Below, one piece after another: positions 26,069 to 38,185 of a DNA stretch of 64,000 nt. The DNA lies in contig NC_062245.1 of the NCBI RefSeq assembly GCF_905475465.1, positions 7,192,001 through 7,256,000 on the forward strand. Direction: 5' to 3'. A model generated the notes under the pieces. The model ran no database searches, had not been told where the DNA came from, and saw nothing but the letters and a program-made list of their open reading frames with translations. Numbering within the stretch: position 1 is the first letter of the stretch; the number at the start of each line of letters is the position of its first letter. Origin of the DNA: Pieris napi (Eukaryota; Arthropoda; Insecta; Lepidoptera; Pieridae). The position numbers and the translations under genes are program-made.

Positions 26069-26224
26069 CAGCCCTGCGATTCTGTAACTCACTTTTCGAA
26101 CTCACACAGCGGTTTTCACAGCGGCGGTCGCTCTCAAATCAGTCGTGAAGCAGTCATTTTATGATTTGGCATTCTGAAAAGGTGGGAGCTTGTAATTTAT
26201 TGTTTATCAGAATGCCAAGTCATT
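26069..26224 (+). mobile_element. Long-TIR MITE, CAGCCCTGCG family, one arm
   Basis: It keeps the left arm (CAGCCCTGCGATTCTGTAAC), the spacer GGTGGGAGCTTGTAATTTAT and the start of the right arm. The rest of the right arm is missing. Confidence 0.85.
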
Positions 26225-26789
26225 ATCATATATCGAAAGGCTGTATAATGTTATTAAGCATCGGCTGCATATCCGCCATGATTGTCAATATTTAGGTAAT
26301 TTGATTCTTAAAGAAACCTGGCAAAGGTCGTCCATTACTAGGTGTACGAGTTTAATCTTTTATCTACTATGAAATATAAAGTTAATCCGTTCATAAGTGA
26401 AGCGTTCAAAGTCACTGTCCCTAAAACGATTCTTAAATTTTCCCACTTACGCCAGAGTAGTTTTGGAGAATTCTTGCCGTGCAAGAATGACACGAATATA
26501 GTGAAAGTTGGAATACTTTCACAATGTGATCTTTATATCAAAGCAGTTTATTGTTAGTTGAACTAATGGTTTCGGCTACAAAGCGTTTGTCATGTAACGT
26601 ATATCATACTACGGATACCTGTGTCGTTATCCGAACACTATTTATAATAAATGAATGTACTATTTCGAAGGGCTTCGAAGGACGTGTGCTCAGATCTTCG
26701 ATGTATGTTGTTTTGTCAACAAATACTTCAGAAACTTAAAGTCATACTGAGATTATCCTTTTATTAAAGATTTATTGCAAGTTAAGGAA

Positions 26790-27110
26790 GTTTCTTCTTC
26801 TTCTTGAAGTACCTCTCCACTACTGGAGGTTGGCGGTCAGCTCATCATACTCCTTCTTATTTTTCGCCAAGCGCATCAGCTGTTCTACGCTGTCCACTCC
26901 CGTCCATTCTCTAATATTGCTTAGCCACGACTTCCTCCTTCTGCCAGCGCGTCTTTTCCCCTCGACCTTGCCCATCATAATTACTTGAGGAAATCGGTAC
27001 CGTTCGTGTCGAAACACATGTCCCAAGTAACTTATCTTCTTCTTTGTAATGTTCAACGTGAGTTCTCGGGATCTTTTGACGCGCCGTAGAACTTCTTCGT
27101 TCGTGAAAGT
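26790..27110 (-). mobile_element. RTE/R4-like LINE, ORF2 C-terminus and GAAGAAGAA tail
   Basis: The minus strand reads TNEEVLRRVKRSRELTLNI, KKISYLGHVFRHERYRFPQV, GKVEGKRRAGRRRKSW and LSNIREWTG with a stop near 26820, then a (GAA)n tail. The YLGHV, GK.GKR..GRR..SWL..IR.W series is the usual end of insect endonuclease-reverse-transcriptase proteins. The frame is intact over ~95 codons, so the insertion may be fairly young although severely 5'-truncated. Confidence 0.85.
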
Positions 27111-28696
27111 AGGAAGTTAGGAAGTTTCAGTTTTATCAAATTAGGTTAAAAGTGTTTTTTCCTGTTCAGTTGACAGGGGGCCTATCATAAGCTCTTATTG
27201 CGAGCCTATTAACAACCTACAACTGAGGTGCATCCTTTACGATGACGTCATAAAAAATCCGCCCGTTTATGTTTCCACGGCCTTTGATCAGATTTCGTTC
27301 ATTCAATTTTTATGAAAACTTGTACCATGGCCTCGCGACTGAACTTTGACTAAATTTGACTATTTCGCCTTCAAATTATGACAGTATAAGAGATTCTAAA
27401 AAAGTTACTTACAACTTTTTTGTATCGAAAGGTTCAAATATTAGTTGAGAACATATAAAATTCAATATTTAAAGTAAAAATAATAATATGTGTCTACTAT
27501 GTTAAATATAATAAAAACTTTATTTTGGGTTAATGTTGAGTTTAGGAAGAGTGATTATGAAGAAATTATTAAAAAATCGACGGAGATAAGAAACATGAAG
27601 ACTCTCCTTCTACAGACATCGAAGATGTCGATTTTATAATTTGCTATAGATAAACGACTTTGATTCGTTAAAGATTTCGGTATCCCTACACACAATTGCG
27701 CAAACTATGTTTATTAATATTCAATTAATTAATTATCAAATTATGTATCAAGAACAATAAAATATTATTCCTTAAAATATATTATTTTAAACCAGCTTCC
27801 GCCCGCGTTGATTTCGTGTATTTTACCAAAGTCTCTTGCGTCATCAACGATTATTCCGTGTATTAAAATATAGCATGATGAATTTCATACCTAAATCTTC
27901 TTTAGGAATCTGTATTAAAGGTAAAAACTACCGTTGTGGGTATCACTCCGACTATCTGTTCAAATTGTTATTTTACTCAAATTATATGGAAACTCTATGT
28001 TTCAAATTTTTTTTAATAAATACATACATCGCCTCTACTGTGTGATTTAAACACATTTTACCAGTTTTATAAAACTTCAGCCTACAAAAATTCGTTTAAT
28101 TAACTAATACCTGAACACACACAAGCCACTCAAATCACTGCTAGTTGCAAAAAATGCCGGGTGTTTATGCTGAAATATAATTTTGTGTAACTTATTAAAT
28201 GTTTTGTGAATAACAAAACTTTAGAATCAATTTATACATATTTTTTGCAAATAAAGCAGTTTAAAACAAATATCGATTAAATGTCGCCGTTAAACAAAAT
28301 AATTTTAGAAGAAACAAAACTGAAAGACGTACCACTTATATTTTTAACATGTAACGCAAGAACTAAATTATACAAGAATAACTTTAATCGGATACATTTC
28401 CCAAAGATAATATTCTTCGCGTAAAGCCTAAAGGTATTCTGCCGAAATGGCGATCGTGTAAACCCTCGAATTATGATAATCCAGCTTATCTACTTACTGC
28501 AGATTATTTTCACTTCGCACACTCCACGAAATAGCCCTAACAATATTCTTATTCTAAGACCGTATAATATTAAGGTATGTTAAGTATATTTTTGCTACTA
28601 TCACGTATAAAAATTTTGCTGTAACCTGGAATTATTATATTCATATGTGTTAATAACAATAAAAGTCCCAGTAAAATTAGTAGTGTAACTAGTAAC
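27111..28696. other. AT-rich sequence without a gene
   Basis: TGACGTCA, a CRE-like palindrome, lies at 27243. A decayed Helitron-style piece (ACCAGCTTCCGCCCGCG) is at about 27791. No coding signal was seen. Confidence 0.55.
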
Positions 28697-28800
28697 TAGA
28701 ACTTAAATAGTGTTGGCCTAGAAGCTTGAGCGAGCGACTTTCATCCTTGAGGTCGTAAATTCGAACCCCGGCTGTGCACCATGACTCTGTACATATTTTA
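28697..28800 (+). mobile_element. tRNA-derived SINE head
   Basis: TAGTGTTGGCCTAGAAGCTT (box A), CATCCTTGAGGTCG, ATTCGAACCCCGGCTGTGCA (box B) and a short body match the family. The sequence then diverges. Confidence 0.75.
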
Positions 28801-29675
28801 CACTCGCTCGCATACCATAACATAAGTGTACCATATGTTATGGTAAATATGTATATGTTGCATATGTTTCTGACATACCGCCGTTGGCCAGTCAAGTAAC
28901 TTGATGCTTAAAACTACCGCGAAAAAGTATCCATAGCTTGCTAAATAAAGCAATCTGTGTATTGCTGTAGTTTAATTATTATGATTTTTATATATAATAG
29001 GGTGGTAAACGAGCGTACGGGACACCCAAAAAAGGCAGTCATCGCAGCCATTGGACACCCATAATATTATAACAAATTACACACGATTATAAAATAAAAT
29101 ATTTAAAAGTACACGAAGCTTTATAAAGCAACATAAACGTTATATCTAAGTAGGCTCGTTATTCCTAAAAGAACTCAAATGGCACAGATAAATATCACCT
29201 CTCTGTTTAACTTACCACATTAAAGCGAGAATAAGGAAGACAAATAATGATTGAGGCAACTTCTCACGCGAATCTTACTGTAATATACTAAAGTCGGACC
29301 CAATTTGCGACAGGAAGGGCAATTGTAGGGGAACAAATGCGTGTCTCAATGTAGGTAGGTTAAGGTATATTACTGAATTGATTTTATTTCGATTGAATGA
29401 TGTTCTTTATTTTTAATATATAAAATTTGACGGAGATAATATAACTTTAAATTATTTAAGAGGTCGATACTGCTTAGATTATGTGGTAATAATATACCTA
29501 CATAAATATAGTTCTGAATATACATAAAAATTAAATCGACATTTGTGTTGATCGTAGAGATAATAAAGATAGCTGATACTACACGGTGCACAGTGAATAA
29601 GTTACGAAAGATGTATTCAATCTTATGCAATTTTCTGTATCGAAAATTTTGTTTATAATTTTAAAATACATTAAT

Positions 29676-30166
29676 TTTTGAAGTGAAACTTCTGTATCGG
29701 GGTTGGAAAAAAATTTAGTGTAATTTTTTTTCGTTACGCGTCACATTTTTCGGTTACGCGCCATGTTGCTTTTTGAAGTCAAACTTCTTTATCGGCGTTG
29801 CAAAAAAATTTACACACATTTGTCACATTTTTCGGTTACGCGCCATCTTTTTCTTGTCCCTACGACGGTTGATCCGAAGAGATTCGAAGCCATTAGTAAC
29901 AAAAATATATAATAACGATAACAATGATAGTAATACAAATAATTCTATTACAATTAATGAAATTCTGTAATAATCTTAGTAGTAATAAGGTAAAATGAAA
30001 TAATTGTATTTGTATTCATGTCTATGATAATAAAAGCTTTTGTTAAACTTTATATAACCAATTTCGTTAAGTTGCATAATATAGTAGATAATTTTTCGAA
30101 AAATAAGGTCATAAAGAAGTTTCACTTCTTACGTGTGTACACCTAGTACACGCACACATTTTTTTT
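29676..30166 (+). mobile_element. MITE, GAAGTGAAACTTC family, with duplicated 5' end
   Basis: It has the same ends and interior as 15597-16015. The first ~85 bases are present twice (29676-29765 and 29770-29850), each with GAAGT(G/C)AAACTTCT and GTTACGCGCCAT. This could be a copy inserted into a copy or a local duplication. Confidence 0.8.
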
Positions 30167-30197
30167 AATTTGATTTTAAGGTCGGATTATCTGGCGA

Positions 30198-30356
30198 AAA
30201 GCAGTGTTAGCCTAGTGGCTTAAGAGTTACACTCTTAATTAACCCTGAGGTCGTGCATTCGAATCAATTCTGGGTGTACAGCCAATGAGCTTCTTTCTAT
30301 GTGCCTAATTGACACATGCTTCTACGGTAAAGGTAAATTTTGTGAGAAAACCGGTG
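30198..30356 (+). mobile_element. tRNA-derived SINE, diverged
   Basis: GCAGTGTTAGCCTAGTGGCT (box A), ACCCTGAGGTCGTGCATTCG (box B) and GTGAGAAAACCGGTG identify it. The tail is absent. Confidence 0.7.
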
Positions 30357-31011
30357 TATTTAAATAAAAAAGATACGACAGACACAAAATAAAATGATCA
30401 ATGAAACGGATGCAATCTGAGTCCAATACCCATTTGGATTGTAATGCCACTGAATTATTGTCTCCAACACATTGGATTAAAATATAATTAATTTGGCGTG
30501 TAATAATGTCATTTCGTTTGATATTAATATTAAGAGTGATATACTTGACGCAGCCTCTCATCTTCAGTGTGTGTTTTATCTTGAAAACACCTGAGCCTCA
30601 AAGTGTATAAAGTAACAAAGAAAATCAACTTGTATTAGCCCTTTAAAAAAATGTTAATCGTATTTTGGTAGAAATATTACGCATCTTAAAAATGGAATAC
30701 AGTTAGTTAATAAACTTTGTTAATTTTTAAATAAGGAACGTATTACCGATTACGTATCTTACTATTATTATTATTACTAAATAAATACTAATTAAATCAA
30801 TAAATAATAGATTCAGAAGGCTTTATTACTATGTGTTAACACAACGTACTTATAGTTGATTTTCGAAAGGCAATTTTCATAAACCCGAGGGAAATATGAA
30901 AATGGAGTTCAATCATATTCACTACAATATTTATCCGACGGAATCTTTGATTATATGGAAAGTGGTTTAAAGTAGATGTATTTAAAATATTCACCAAAGA
31001 GATTGTTTACA

Positions 31012-31240
31012 ATTAAAACTCAAACTCAAAATATCTCAAACTCAAAATATTCATGTAGGTAAATAAGTACACTTATGAATTATCAGAAAGTTGAAAGAAG
31101 TTAAATTAATTGTAAATTTACATTTACTAACAGTTCGCAAGTCAAGGGTGTAGAGCGGGTAAGAAGAACTGGCAAGAAACTTTCCGCCACTCTTTTTAAT
31201 CGCTAAGTATTGTCATACAAATTGTTTGAACTGGAGATAA
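31012..31240 (-). mobile_element. LINE 3' end, reverse orientation
   Basis: ACTCAAACTCAAAATAT is the reversed tail. ACAGTTCGCAAGTCAAGGGT, GAACTGGCAAGAAACTTTCC and CGCCACTCTTTTTAATCGC are the reversed body blocks of the 54455-54712 family. Confidence 0.7.
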
Positions 31241-31712
31241 TAAATAATTGCATATAGTCTGTTAAAACTTTTCAACTGGAAGTCAATTTGTACGATAATT
31301 TTTAATCACTCATATCTCAAATATGTATTATAAAATATTTTAAATTTGATTGTGTATAAAGAGTATTTTTTCATATTAAACGTTCATTTACTTTGTGTAT
31401 TTTACGAATTTTGAGACCATAAAAAACTTATCAATCGTAAATAAATAGAATATTTGAAGTCCTAGACAAGTTATATAGTTTGGAGTAGAATAACAGACCA
31501 CGTTACCTAGAATAATTTCCAATTCAAAGTGTCTAACTGGCAATATTACTCGCATTTGTTGAAATAGAGTTGCTAAGACATTGTACAAGCAAGCGTTACG
31601 ATCGAGATATTGCTTTAATTAGGAACTTGTCCGTACCAATTCTGAATCAATTAGAACCAATTTGGCGTATTTTACATCGTACTAAACTATTTCACGTATA
31701 TTTATATAGTTA

Positions 31713-32139
31713 CTAGCTGGCCTGGCGAACATCGTACCGCCTAACAGTCGATTCTTTATTTTTTTTAAATACTTATTCTGCTATTCGAGACACCGGTCTA
31801 GCCAGTAAGATAAAAAAAATAAAGTTGATAAGACAACAAATACATTATGTCAAAAAATAAAAATTTACCTTCCCGGAACCCCTCCACTAACACTTGAACT
31901 CTATGATATGGTATTAAAGTTCAAATTGACTTTTAAGTATTATTACGAATATTTTGTATGGTAATATAGAAAAGTGTTGTTTTTAGGCTTTTTCACTAAT
32001 TTTTTTTAATTTTTCTCTACGTAAGAACCATCCTCGTACTTCAAGGAATATTATAAAAAAACAATCAGACAAATCGGTCATGCCGTTTTCATGTTATGTC
32101 GTGACAACGGAAAACGGGTTTCATTTTTATATATATAGA
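31713..32139 (-). mobile_element. Short Helitron, family B
   Basis: The minus strand begins TCTATATATATAAAAATGAA, ends GTTCGCCAGGCCAGCTAG and is followed by T. It is a non-autonomous element; no Rep/helicase sequence was seen. Confidence 0.8.
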
Positions 32140-33984
32140 TTTTAGAATATAATGAAGAAGATAAATTTATAAAGTGTAGGCATCGCAAGCGTTCCAAATT
32201 TAATAATTGTGCGGGTCGTTGTTGTTCAAAATTCGAACAAAGGTCTTTGTAATCTTTTCCGCCCATCTACTTTTACAATTGTTTGTATATTCTAAATTTA
32301 AATTTTAACCTACAATTCATAGGCCTTTGTGAACTTTAAACACTTTTTTAGCTACTATTTAAGAAGCTAGTCACATAATATCATGCTTACATATTCAATA
32401 TTTAATGTTCTTGGAAAACGGTCATAGGTGGGATTAAAATTACTAATTAGTTATGCGTAAACACGTACTGCCTGTCTATATAAAACCTGGTGAAGAGTCG
32501 AGCTGCTAAGGTGATCAGCTGTCTGTGTCTAGCAGTCTAAAACAATTTTTGTTTACCAAGTATTGGACTCAGATACTTCTTATAGGCAGATTTTATCGTG
32601 GATATTAGAATTATCTTGAAACCAATGACGTTTAGACAAAACACGAATAAAACAAGATTGCAAATTAGAATACTACGTTATTTAATATGTTTTTAAAAGA
32701 AACTCATTAAACTGTATTTCAGTAAAGGTTAGTAAATGTCCCAGAAGCCAATTACCTACCTGCAGCGCCTTTGAATCTATTATCTTAGACCCGCTTCAAT
32801 CTAGACTTCAATTTTACCTCTCAATATAGACCTAGATGAGAACACAGTATTAAACGAATGTAACATCAGGGCTTTTAAATATTAATAGCATAATAGCGTA
32901 AGCTCTTATGGCTATTGCTTCAGAATTCTTGACCTGTTTTATAAATCATTTTTAACCAACGTCCGATTCCAAATACGAATAAAGTGGTTATTAAATAGAT
33001 TTGTAAAGATAAAAAAGTATTATAAAAAAGTGGTATAACACTTCTTTCTTTACAAGCTTTTAACGAAAGTATTTATTTAAAAAATCCAAAAAGAATATCT
33101 TTCTTCAGACTATGCTCTTTGTATTGATCGTAGGAGTTTGATACATTTTTATTCCATAATTTAATTTATAGGTTCTAAAAAGATATATGTGGAGGAAGGA
33201 TGGTGATCATTTACTGCAACCTAAAGGGAGGATCCTCGATCAGTTTATAGACTGATAAACGTGGAGGCCCCAGTGGCTAAGGCCCAAAAGTTGTATGTAC
33301 CTTTAGCGGTTGGAATAACTTTGTTAGGGCGTTCCAGAGTTTGACGTCATCGCAATGATTGTAGCGATATAATGTAGTTGTCGCTACATATGATGCTAGA
33401 AACTATATTAAATATGTATCTTTATAAATCCTTTCCTTTCCATTTGTGCACAACAAAATTATATTGAACAAATGTTAGTGTCTTTATAGGGGAAGCGACT
33501 TAATGCTCTAATGGTATGAGTATGCTCAAATGATAAAAATAGTAGTTTTTTTTAACTATTTTTAGTTACAGGACAAAAGTTTTAGAGATGGTGCTTTCCT
33601 CAAAATGTGAATGACCCATATAGGTTAAAAATAGTCTTCTCCAGATTTAGTATCCTCTGGAAACCACTAGAGATACATCTTAAACTGCAAATCAGAGCCC
33701 TCGGTCTGTTATTGGCAATCAACTCGAGTAAGATACAGTTATTATGAATTGCCCTAAAAAGTAATTTTACGATGTGATTTATAAAATATAGTATTTATGA
33801 TAGTACATTTTTTAGAAACTACACGAAATTGTTTGATTGTATTCAAAACCCCATTATTTTTCTAGGAAAAAAACAGAGTGTAAGTATAGTATTATCAATA
33901 AAATAATAGTTTCCAGTTTTTTCAGTTTAGAAATAAGGCTGCCAAGCTTAGGCCCTCACTAATCCCCAAATCAAAAAGTTTGAA
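32140..33984. other. AT-rich sequence without a gene
   Basis: A GC-richer piece at 33195-33400 (GTGGAGGCCCCAGTGG) resembles, in layout, the piece at 55170-55400 and may be an old repeat. Nothing else was recognised. Confidence 0.5.
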
Positions 33985-34310
33985 GTTTGCCAAATGGCTA
34001 TGGAGAGACGTTTACAAAATATAAACAAAACAGACAGACAGTGTTAGAAATACTTACATTAGGAAAACGACAAGGACAACATTGGAATTATAATGATTTA
34101 ATATTCGAAAGGAAAAGTAGAGATGCACGGGATACACCTTGCGAGGAGATGCGAAGTGAAGTAAAACTATAATAAGTTTGTGCATACAAACTTGGAAAAA
34201 GAAATAACAAGCGGACAGTACAAGAGATTCGAAGATGAATAAAACTGGTTGCAGGTAAGGTTTGGCTAAAGTGGGGCAAGAAATGGCAGAGTCTAAGGGT
34301 CGGTAAACGG
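33985..34310 (+). mobile_element. Degenerate LINE reverse-transcriptase C-terminus
   Basis: AMERRLQNINKTDRQ at the start matches the (R)AMER..L...R.DKIR block of insect RTE-like ORF2. In another frame IKLVAGKVWLKWGKKWQSL matches its final IK..AG..W.........W..LEEAF segment. Several stops and frameshifts lie between. It is an old remnant. Confidence 0.6.
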
Positions 34311-35117
34311 AACTTAGTTTGATTTTAACTGATTGTATGAAAAAAGAACTGTCCAAAAAAAGGATATTTTTATACCCGCTTCTCTCTTTCAAAAACACAC
34401 CGGTAAATTAGGTCCTCTCGTAACAAATTTGGAATCTTTTTTTGGCTCTTTCTATGAATTGACTATCTGACTTCCACTACAGATTGAAGCTATTAAATTA
34501 TAACCCTATTTTACCTATAATTACAGCAATTTAACAATAATTCTAGAATTTCACCAAAAAGTTTATCTTAATGCTTTCACCAATAATTCAACTCCCAAGA
34601 GTTCAATATTAAGTGGGTGCAATGTACGCGTAATTAGTTCATCTCTGAGCAGATTATTGAGCAATAAATCCCGCATGAGACTAGTCTGTTAATCTCTTAT
34701 CGAAATTACTATTTAAACAAGGTTTTACTCAAATAAACGCAAATCAATAATCACATTTCTTGTAGTACGTCAAGCTTAGCAAACAACTTCAATTTCGATT
34801 CTGATCGCGATATATCGAACTTCGTAGCAGGAAAAACAAGTATAAGTATTTAGTTTAATTAATAAATAAGTTTGTAACATATCACTGTAGACATTGAAAG
34901 TACTACATCTAAATGGCTTTATCGTTAGATGACGTCAGTATTTGTTAGGGAATGGTAATTGTTAAACATTGTTTTGTAACATTCAGTTACTCCGCTGACT
35001 CTGCGACCAAAAATGTGTCTTGGCCTCCGAAACGAGAGACATCCAGTGCTCTGTTCTCTGTGCCGCCAATTGTTGGCTTTTAGTTGCAGCAGGTGCTTCT
35101 CCTCGTCTGCCTCCTCG

Positions 35118-35399
35118 TTTGGAGCAGTGCTGGCTTCAGCGTGCGACTCTCATCCCTGAGATCGTAGGTTCGATCCCCGGCTGTGCACCGATGGACTTGG
35201 TTTCTATGTGCGCATTTAACATTCGCTCGAACTGTGAATGAAAACATCGTGAGGAAACCGGCTTGCCTTAGACCCAAAAAGTCGACGGCGTGTGTCAAGC
35301 ACTGGAGGCTGATCACCTACTTGCCTATTAGATTTAAAAATGAATCAGATTCAGAAATCTGAGGCCCAGACCTAAAGAGGTTGTAGCGCCACAGATTTT
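35118..35399 (+). mobile_element. tRNA-derived SINE, near complete
   Basis: It opens GAGCAGTGCTGGCTTCAGCG, lacking most of box A, followed by GGTTCGATCCCCGGCTGTGC (box B) and AACATCGTGAGGAAACCGGC. CCAAAAAGTCGACGGCGTGT follows and the tail is GGTTGTAGCGCCACAGATTT. Preceding sequence (34980-35110) includes TTGGCCTCCGAAACGAGAGA, probably part of another repeat. Confidence 0.88.
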
Positions 35400-35844
35400 T
35401 TTTTGCTCTGTTGATGCAGCGGCACCGGGGCCGGCCTACTAGTATTTATAATATAACTGTACGCTGCCTTAAAATTCTAATAGTGGTATAAATTATATAA
35501 TTAATTCCTGTAATCACAGAAGCCTTAAGAAAATTGCATAGTCACAGAACTAGCAGGAATTAACCAGAGTTATTTAAATGTAAAAGCAATACCGCTTCCT
35601 ATTCGTTTATCTCAAATTGGAATCCTTAATAGTTTTCACGAGTGGGTTAGTACAGGATTCATCGAGTTGACGTAACTTTTGCGCTTATTAGTGAGCTAAA
35701 TTTTTGGTACTAAAAATGATCACGAAATTGACCATCTGAGCCCAAGACCTAGAGGTATTTTTATACATTCCATAAAAAAACAAGATGTTCGGCCGCATTC
35801 CGAGTTTTCGGATACTCTATTAAAATACCTCTAAAGGTTCAAGC

Positions 35845-36421
35845 TTTCTCTGTCTCTATGTATGCTTAAATCTTACTACGCAACGGATTTTGATGCGGTT
35901 TTTTTAATAGATAGAGTGATTGAAAAGGGAAGTTTATATGTATAAACATGGATGGAGAAATACTGTTATTTTTGAGGTTTCTAATGTGATGTCGTAAATC
36001 GTAAATAATTACATTTTTTCCGCTTACATTGCGAATCCTATGAGATTTATCAAAATACTACTCAGTATTGTATACATTGAAAAGTTCTACAGAAAACTCC
36101 GCGATGGTATATCTCTCATGGATATCCCCAAATAAAATTGTTTTGTAATTTACTTTTTACGACAAATAATAGCTAATTTTCGAAGCGATTTTAACCAATA
36201 CAGCATTAATCTCTATCCAATTACCTTAAACACATTGTTGATTTAATTTAGATCTATATGGCCCTTTACAACATATAATTTAAATGAATGTTTTCGAAGA
36301 TATTATAGATTTAAAAATTGCAGGACGCAGCGCGTCGGAGGCCGCGGTTCTCCCTATACTCTATAGCACTTTGAAATTAGTATCAGCATTGCATCCGTGC
36401 GAAGCCGGGGCGGGTCGCTAG
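35845..36421 (+). mobile_element. Helitron, family E
   Basis: Near the start it has CTACGCAACGGATTTTGATG and GATAGAGTGATTGAAAAGGG. It ends CGAAGCCGGGGCGGGTCGC then TAG before T. This ending is widespread in moths and butterflies. The exact 5' end is uncertain. Confidence 0.75.
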
Positions 36422-36858
36422 TTTTAAATATAAGTAAAAAACTTAGCTAAAATTTAAGACAAATTACTCCACATGCAAGAAAGAAAATATAAATATTTAT
36501 AAGCATATACATTATACATATTTATTACTGTCTGGATTAGGATAATGGATAATTTAAATTCAGCAGAGTTTTTATTGTCTGTATATTTAAAAGATTTAAC
36601 TTTTTAAATTTAAAAAAACGAAGTTACCGGTTCGCCCGTATCACGCTCTTTCTAGTGGTAAATTTAAATACACAAAGTCTAGAAAGTTATAAACTGTGTT
36701 TTATACATTCGTATATTATCAATTTGCGTCTATTTTTGCAATGAAAATGTTAATTAGGTAGGTAGCCCTCTTATTTCCGGTATTACATTTCCAAAATAGT
36801 TACATACACATATACTTCTTCTAATTCATTTGTGTTTCAATGGCCAGTAATTATGCAA

Positions 36859-37055
36859 CAGCCCTGCGATTCTGTAACTCACTTTTCGAACTCACACAGC
36901 GGTTTTCGCATCGGCGGTCGCTCTGAAATCAGTTGTGAAGCAGTCATTTTATGATTTGGCATTCTGATAAACAATAAACTACAAGCTCCCACCTTTTCAA
37001 AACTGCGAAAACCGCTGTGTGAGTTCGAAAAGTGAGTTACAGAATCGCGTGGCAG
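36859..37055. mobile_element. Long-TIR MITE, CAGCCCTGCG family, deleted middle
   Basis: The left arm is complete. The spacer is inverted relative to 13918-14163 (AAACTACAAGCTCCCACCTT) and the right arm keeps only GCGAAAACCGCTGTGTGAGT to GAATCGC. Arm pairing is still extensive. Confidence 0.85.
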
Positions 37056-37338
37056 TATCGTAAAAATTATACACGCCATACGTAAGAAGTTCATAGTAAG
37101 TCTTAGAAAGGGTTTTTTCCAATTCAGCGATGTCGGTAACCCTCGTCAAACTATGGATTGTAGGTAACACATTCAGTTAGGGTCCATTATATTCGCATTT
37201 CGAACAAAATACATCAAGGACCATTTATTTGGCTGTGACAGCTGTGCTGTAATAAAAATGTCCAGAAAAAATTACGCATTTATTGTTATTCATCGATATA
37301 AAATTCCCTCTATACTCTAATTTTACGATTTATTATTG

Positions 37339-37567
37339 ATTATTTTTCCGACCCAAATATCGGCCAATAGAATTGCACCATTCGACGTCACGTGGTACAA
37401 CCTACATGGTATTATACTGATAATTTTTTGTGAAAATTTTCTCTGGTCGTTGCTTCAAGAAAAGTATTAAGTAGTTGTTTTATTCATTATGAAATTCTTA
37501 TTTGTTAACTGTACATTTCGTCTCATGGTGCAATTCTATTGGCCGACATTTGGGTCGGAAAAATAAT
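37339..37567. mobile_element. MITE with 40-bp inverted ends (ATTATTTTTCCGACCC)
   Basis: The left end has ATTATTTTTCCGACCCAAAT and CGGCCAATAGAATTGCACCA. The right end is the complement, TGGTGCAATTCTATTGGCCG to GGGTCGGAAAAATAAT. No coding sequence. It stands six bases from the next MITE. Confidence 0.85.
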
Positions 37568-37573
37568 CCCCCG

Positions 37574-37715
37574 AATACCACACGAGCTTCAAAATTATCG
37601 GGCATTTCCCTCAAGGTTCCCTGCAAACAAATATAGTCGTCATGACGACTATATTAATTGTTTGCAACGAACCTATCGGGAAATACCCGATAATTTTGAA
37701 GCTCTTGTGGTATTA
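37574..37715. mobile_element. 142-bp palindromic MITE (AATACCACACGAGCTTC)
   Basis: The ends AATACCACACGAGCTTCAAA and TTTGAAGCTCTTGTGGTATT pair, as do the next blocks (TATCGGGCATTTCCC and complement). The centre is a perfect palindrome, ATAGTCGTCATGACGACTAT. Almost the entire element is one hairpin. Confidence 0.88.
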
Positions 37716-38185
37716 TAACTGAAAATACATTAAAGTTTAAGAAAAGAATAAGTTTTATAACATAATGACACCTCTTTATATAATTATTACTCTCTGAATT
37801 GAAAAATATATAATCTCTGTGCCGCCCTTTTGATTTCTCAGAATTCGTTAGATCATTGAGGTGTATATGAATATAACTCGCAATACATTCGCATTGAAAA
37901 CGTTAAATTAATGTTCACGAAGGCGTGAATTATGGTGTCAAAGCCTTCAAAAGATAATGTATAAACATATCAGTAATGTATATCATATCATATAAACATA
38001 TACGTGTTAAAAAAAAAAGTAGCGAGGTACGAGGTAGTCGTGTGAAATTTGGGGAAACTTCTTCATTCCTCTTGTATGCCTCTATATATATGCTCTGAAA
38101 CAACAGATGAAATTAGCAATCCCTATCCCGAATGAACTAACTTTGAATAAATTTCATATTTTCAACAAATATTAACGGCTTAATA

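Noticed and set aside
32465..32500. TCTATATAAAACC as a core promoter
   Set aside because: TATA-like strings are frequent here and no downstream exon or initiator was found.
34054..34398. 114-codon minus-strand frame
   Set aside because: It overlaps a plus-strand LINE remnant with recognisable RT-tail peptides; the minus frame has no domain.
35020..35316. Open frames of 73 and 78 codons on opposite strands
   Set aside because: They lie over a SINE; similar peptides (CLTHALDFLGLRQAG) appear at every SINE copy.
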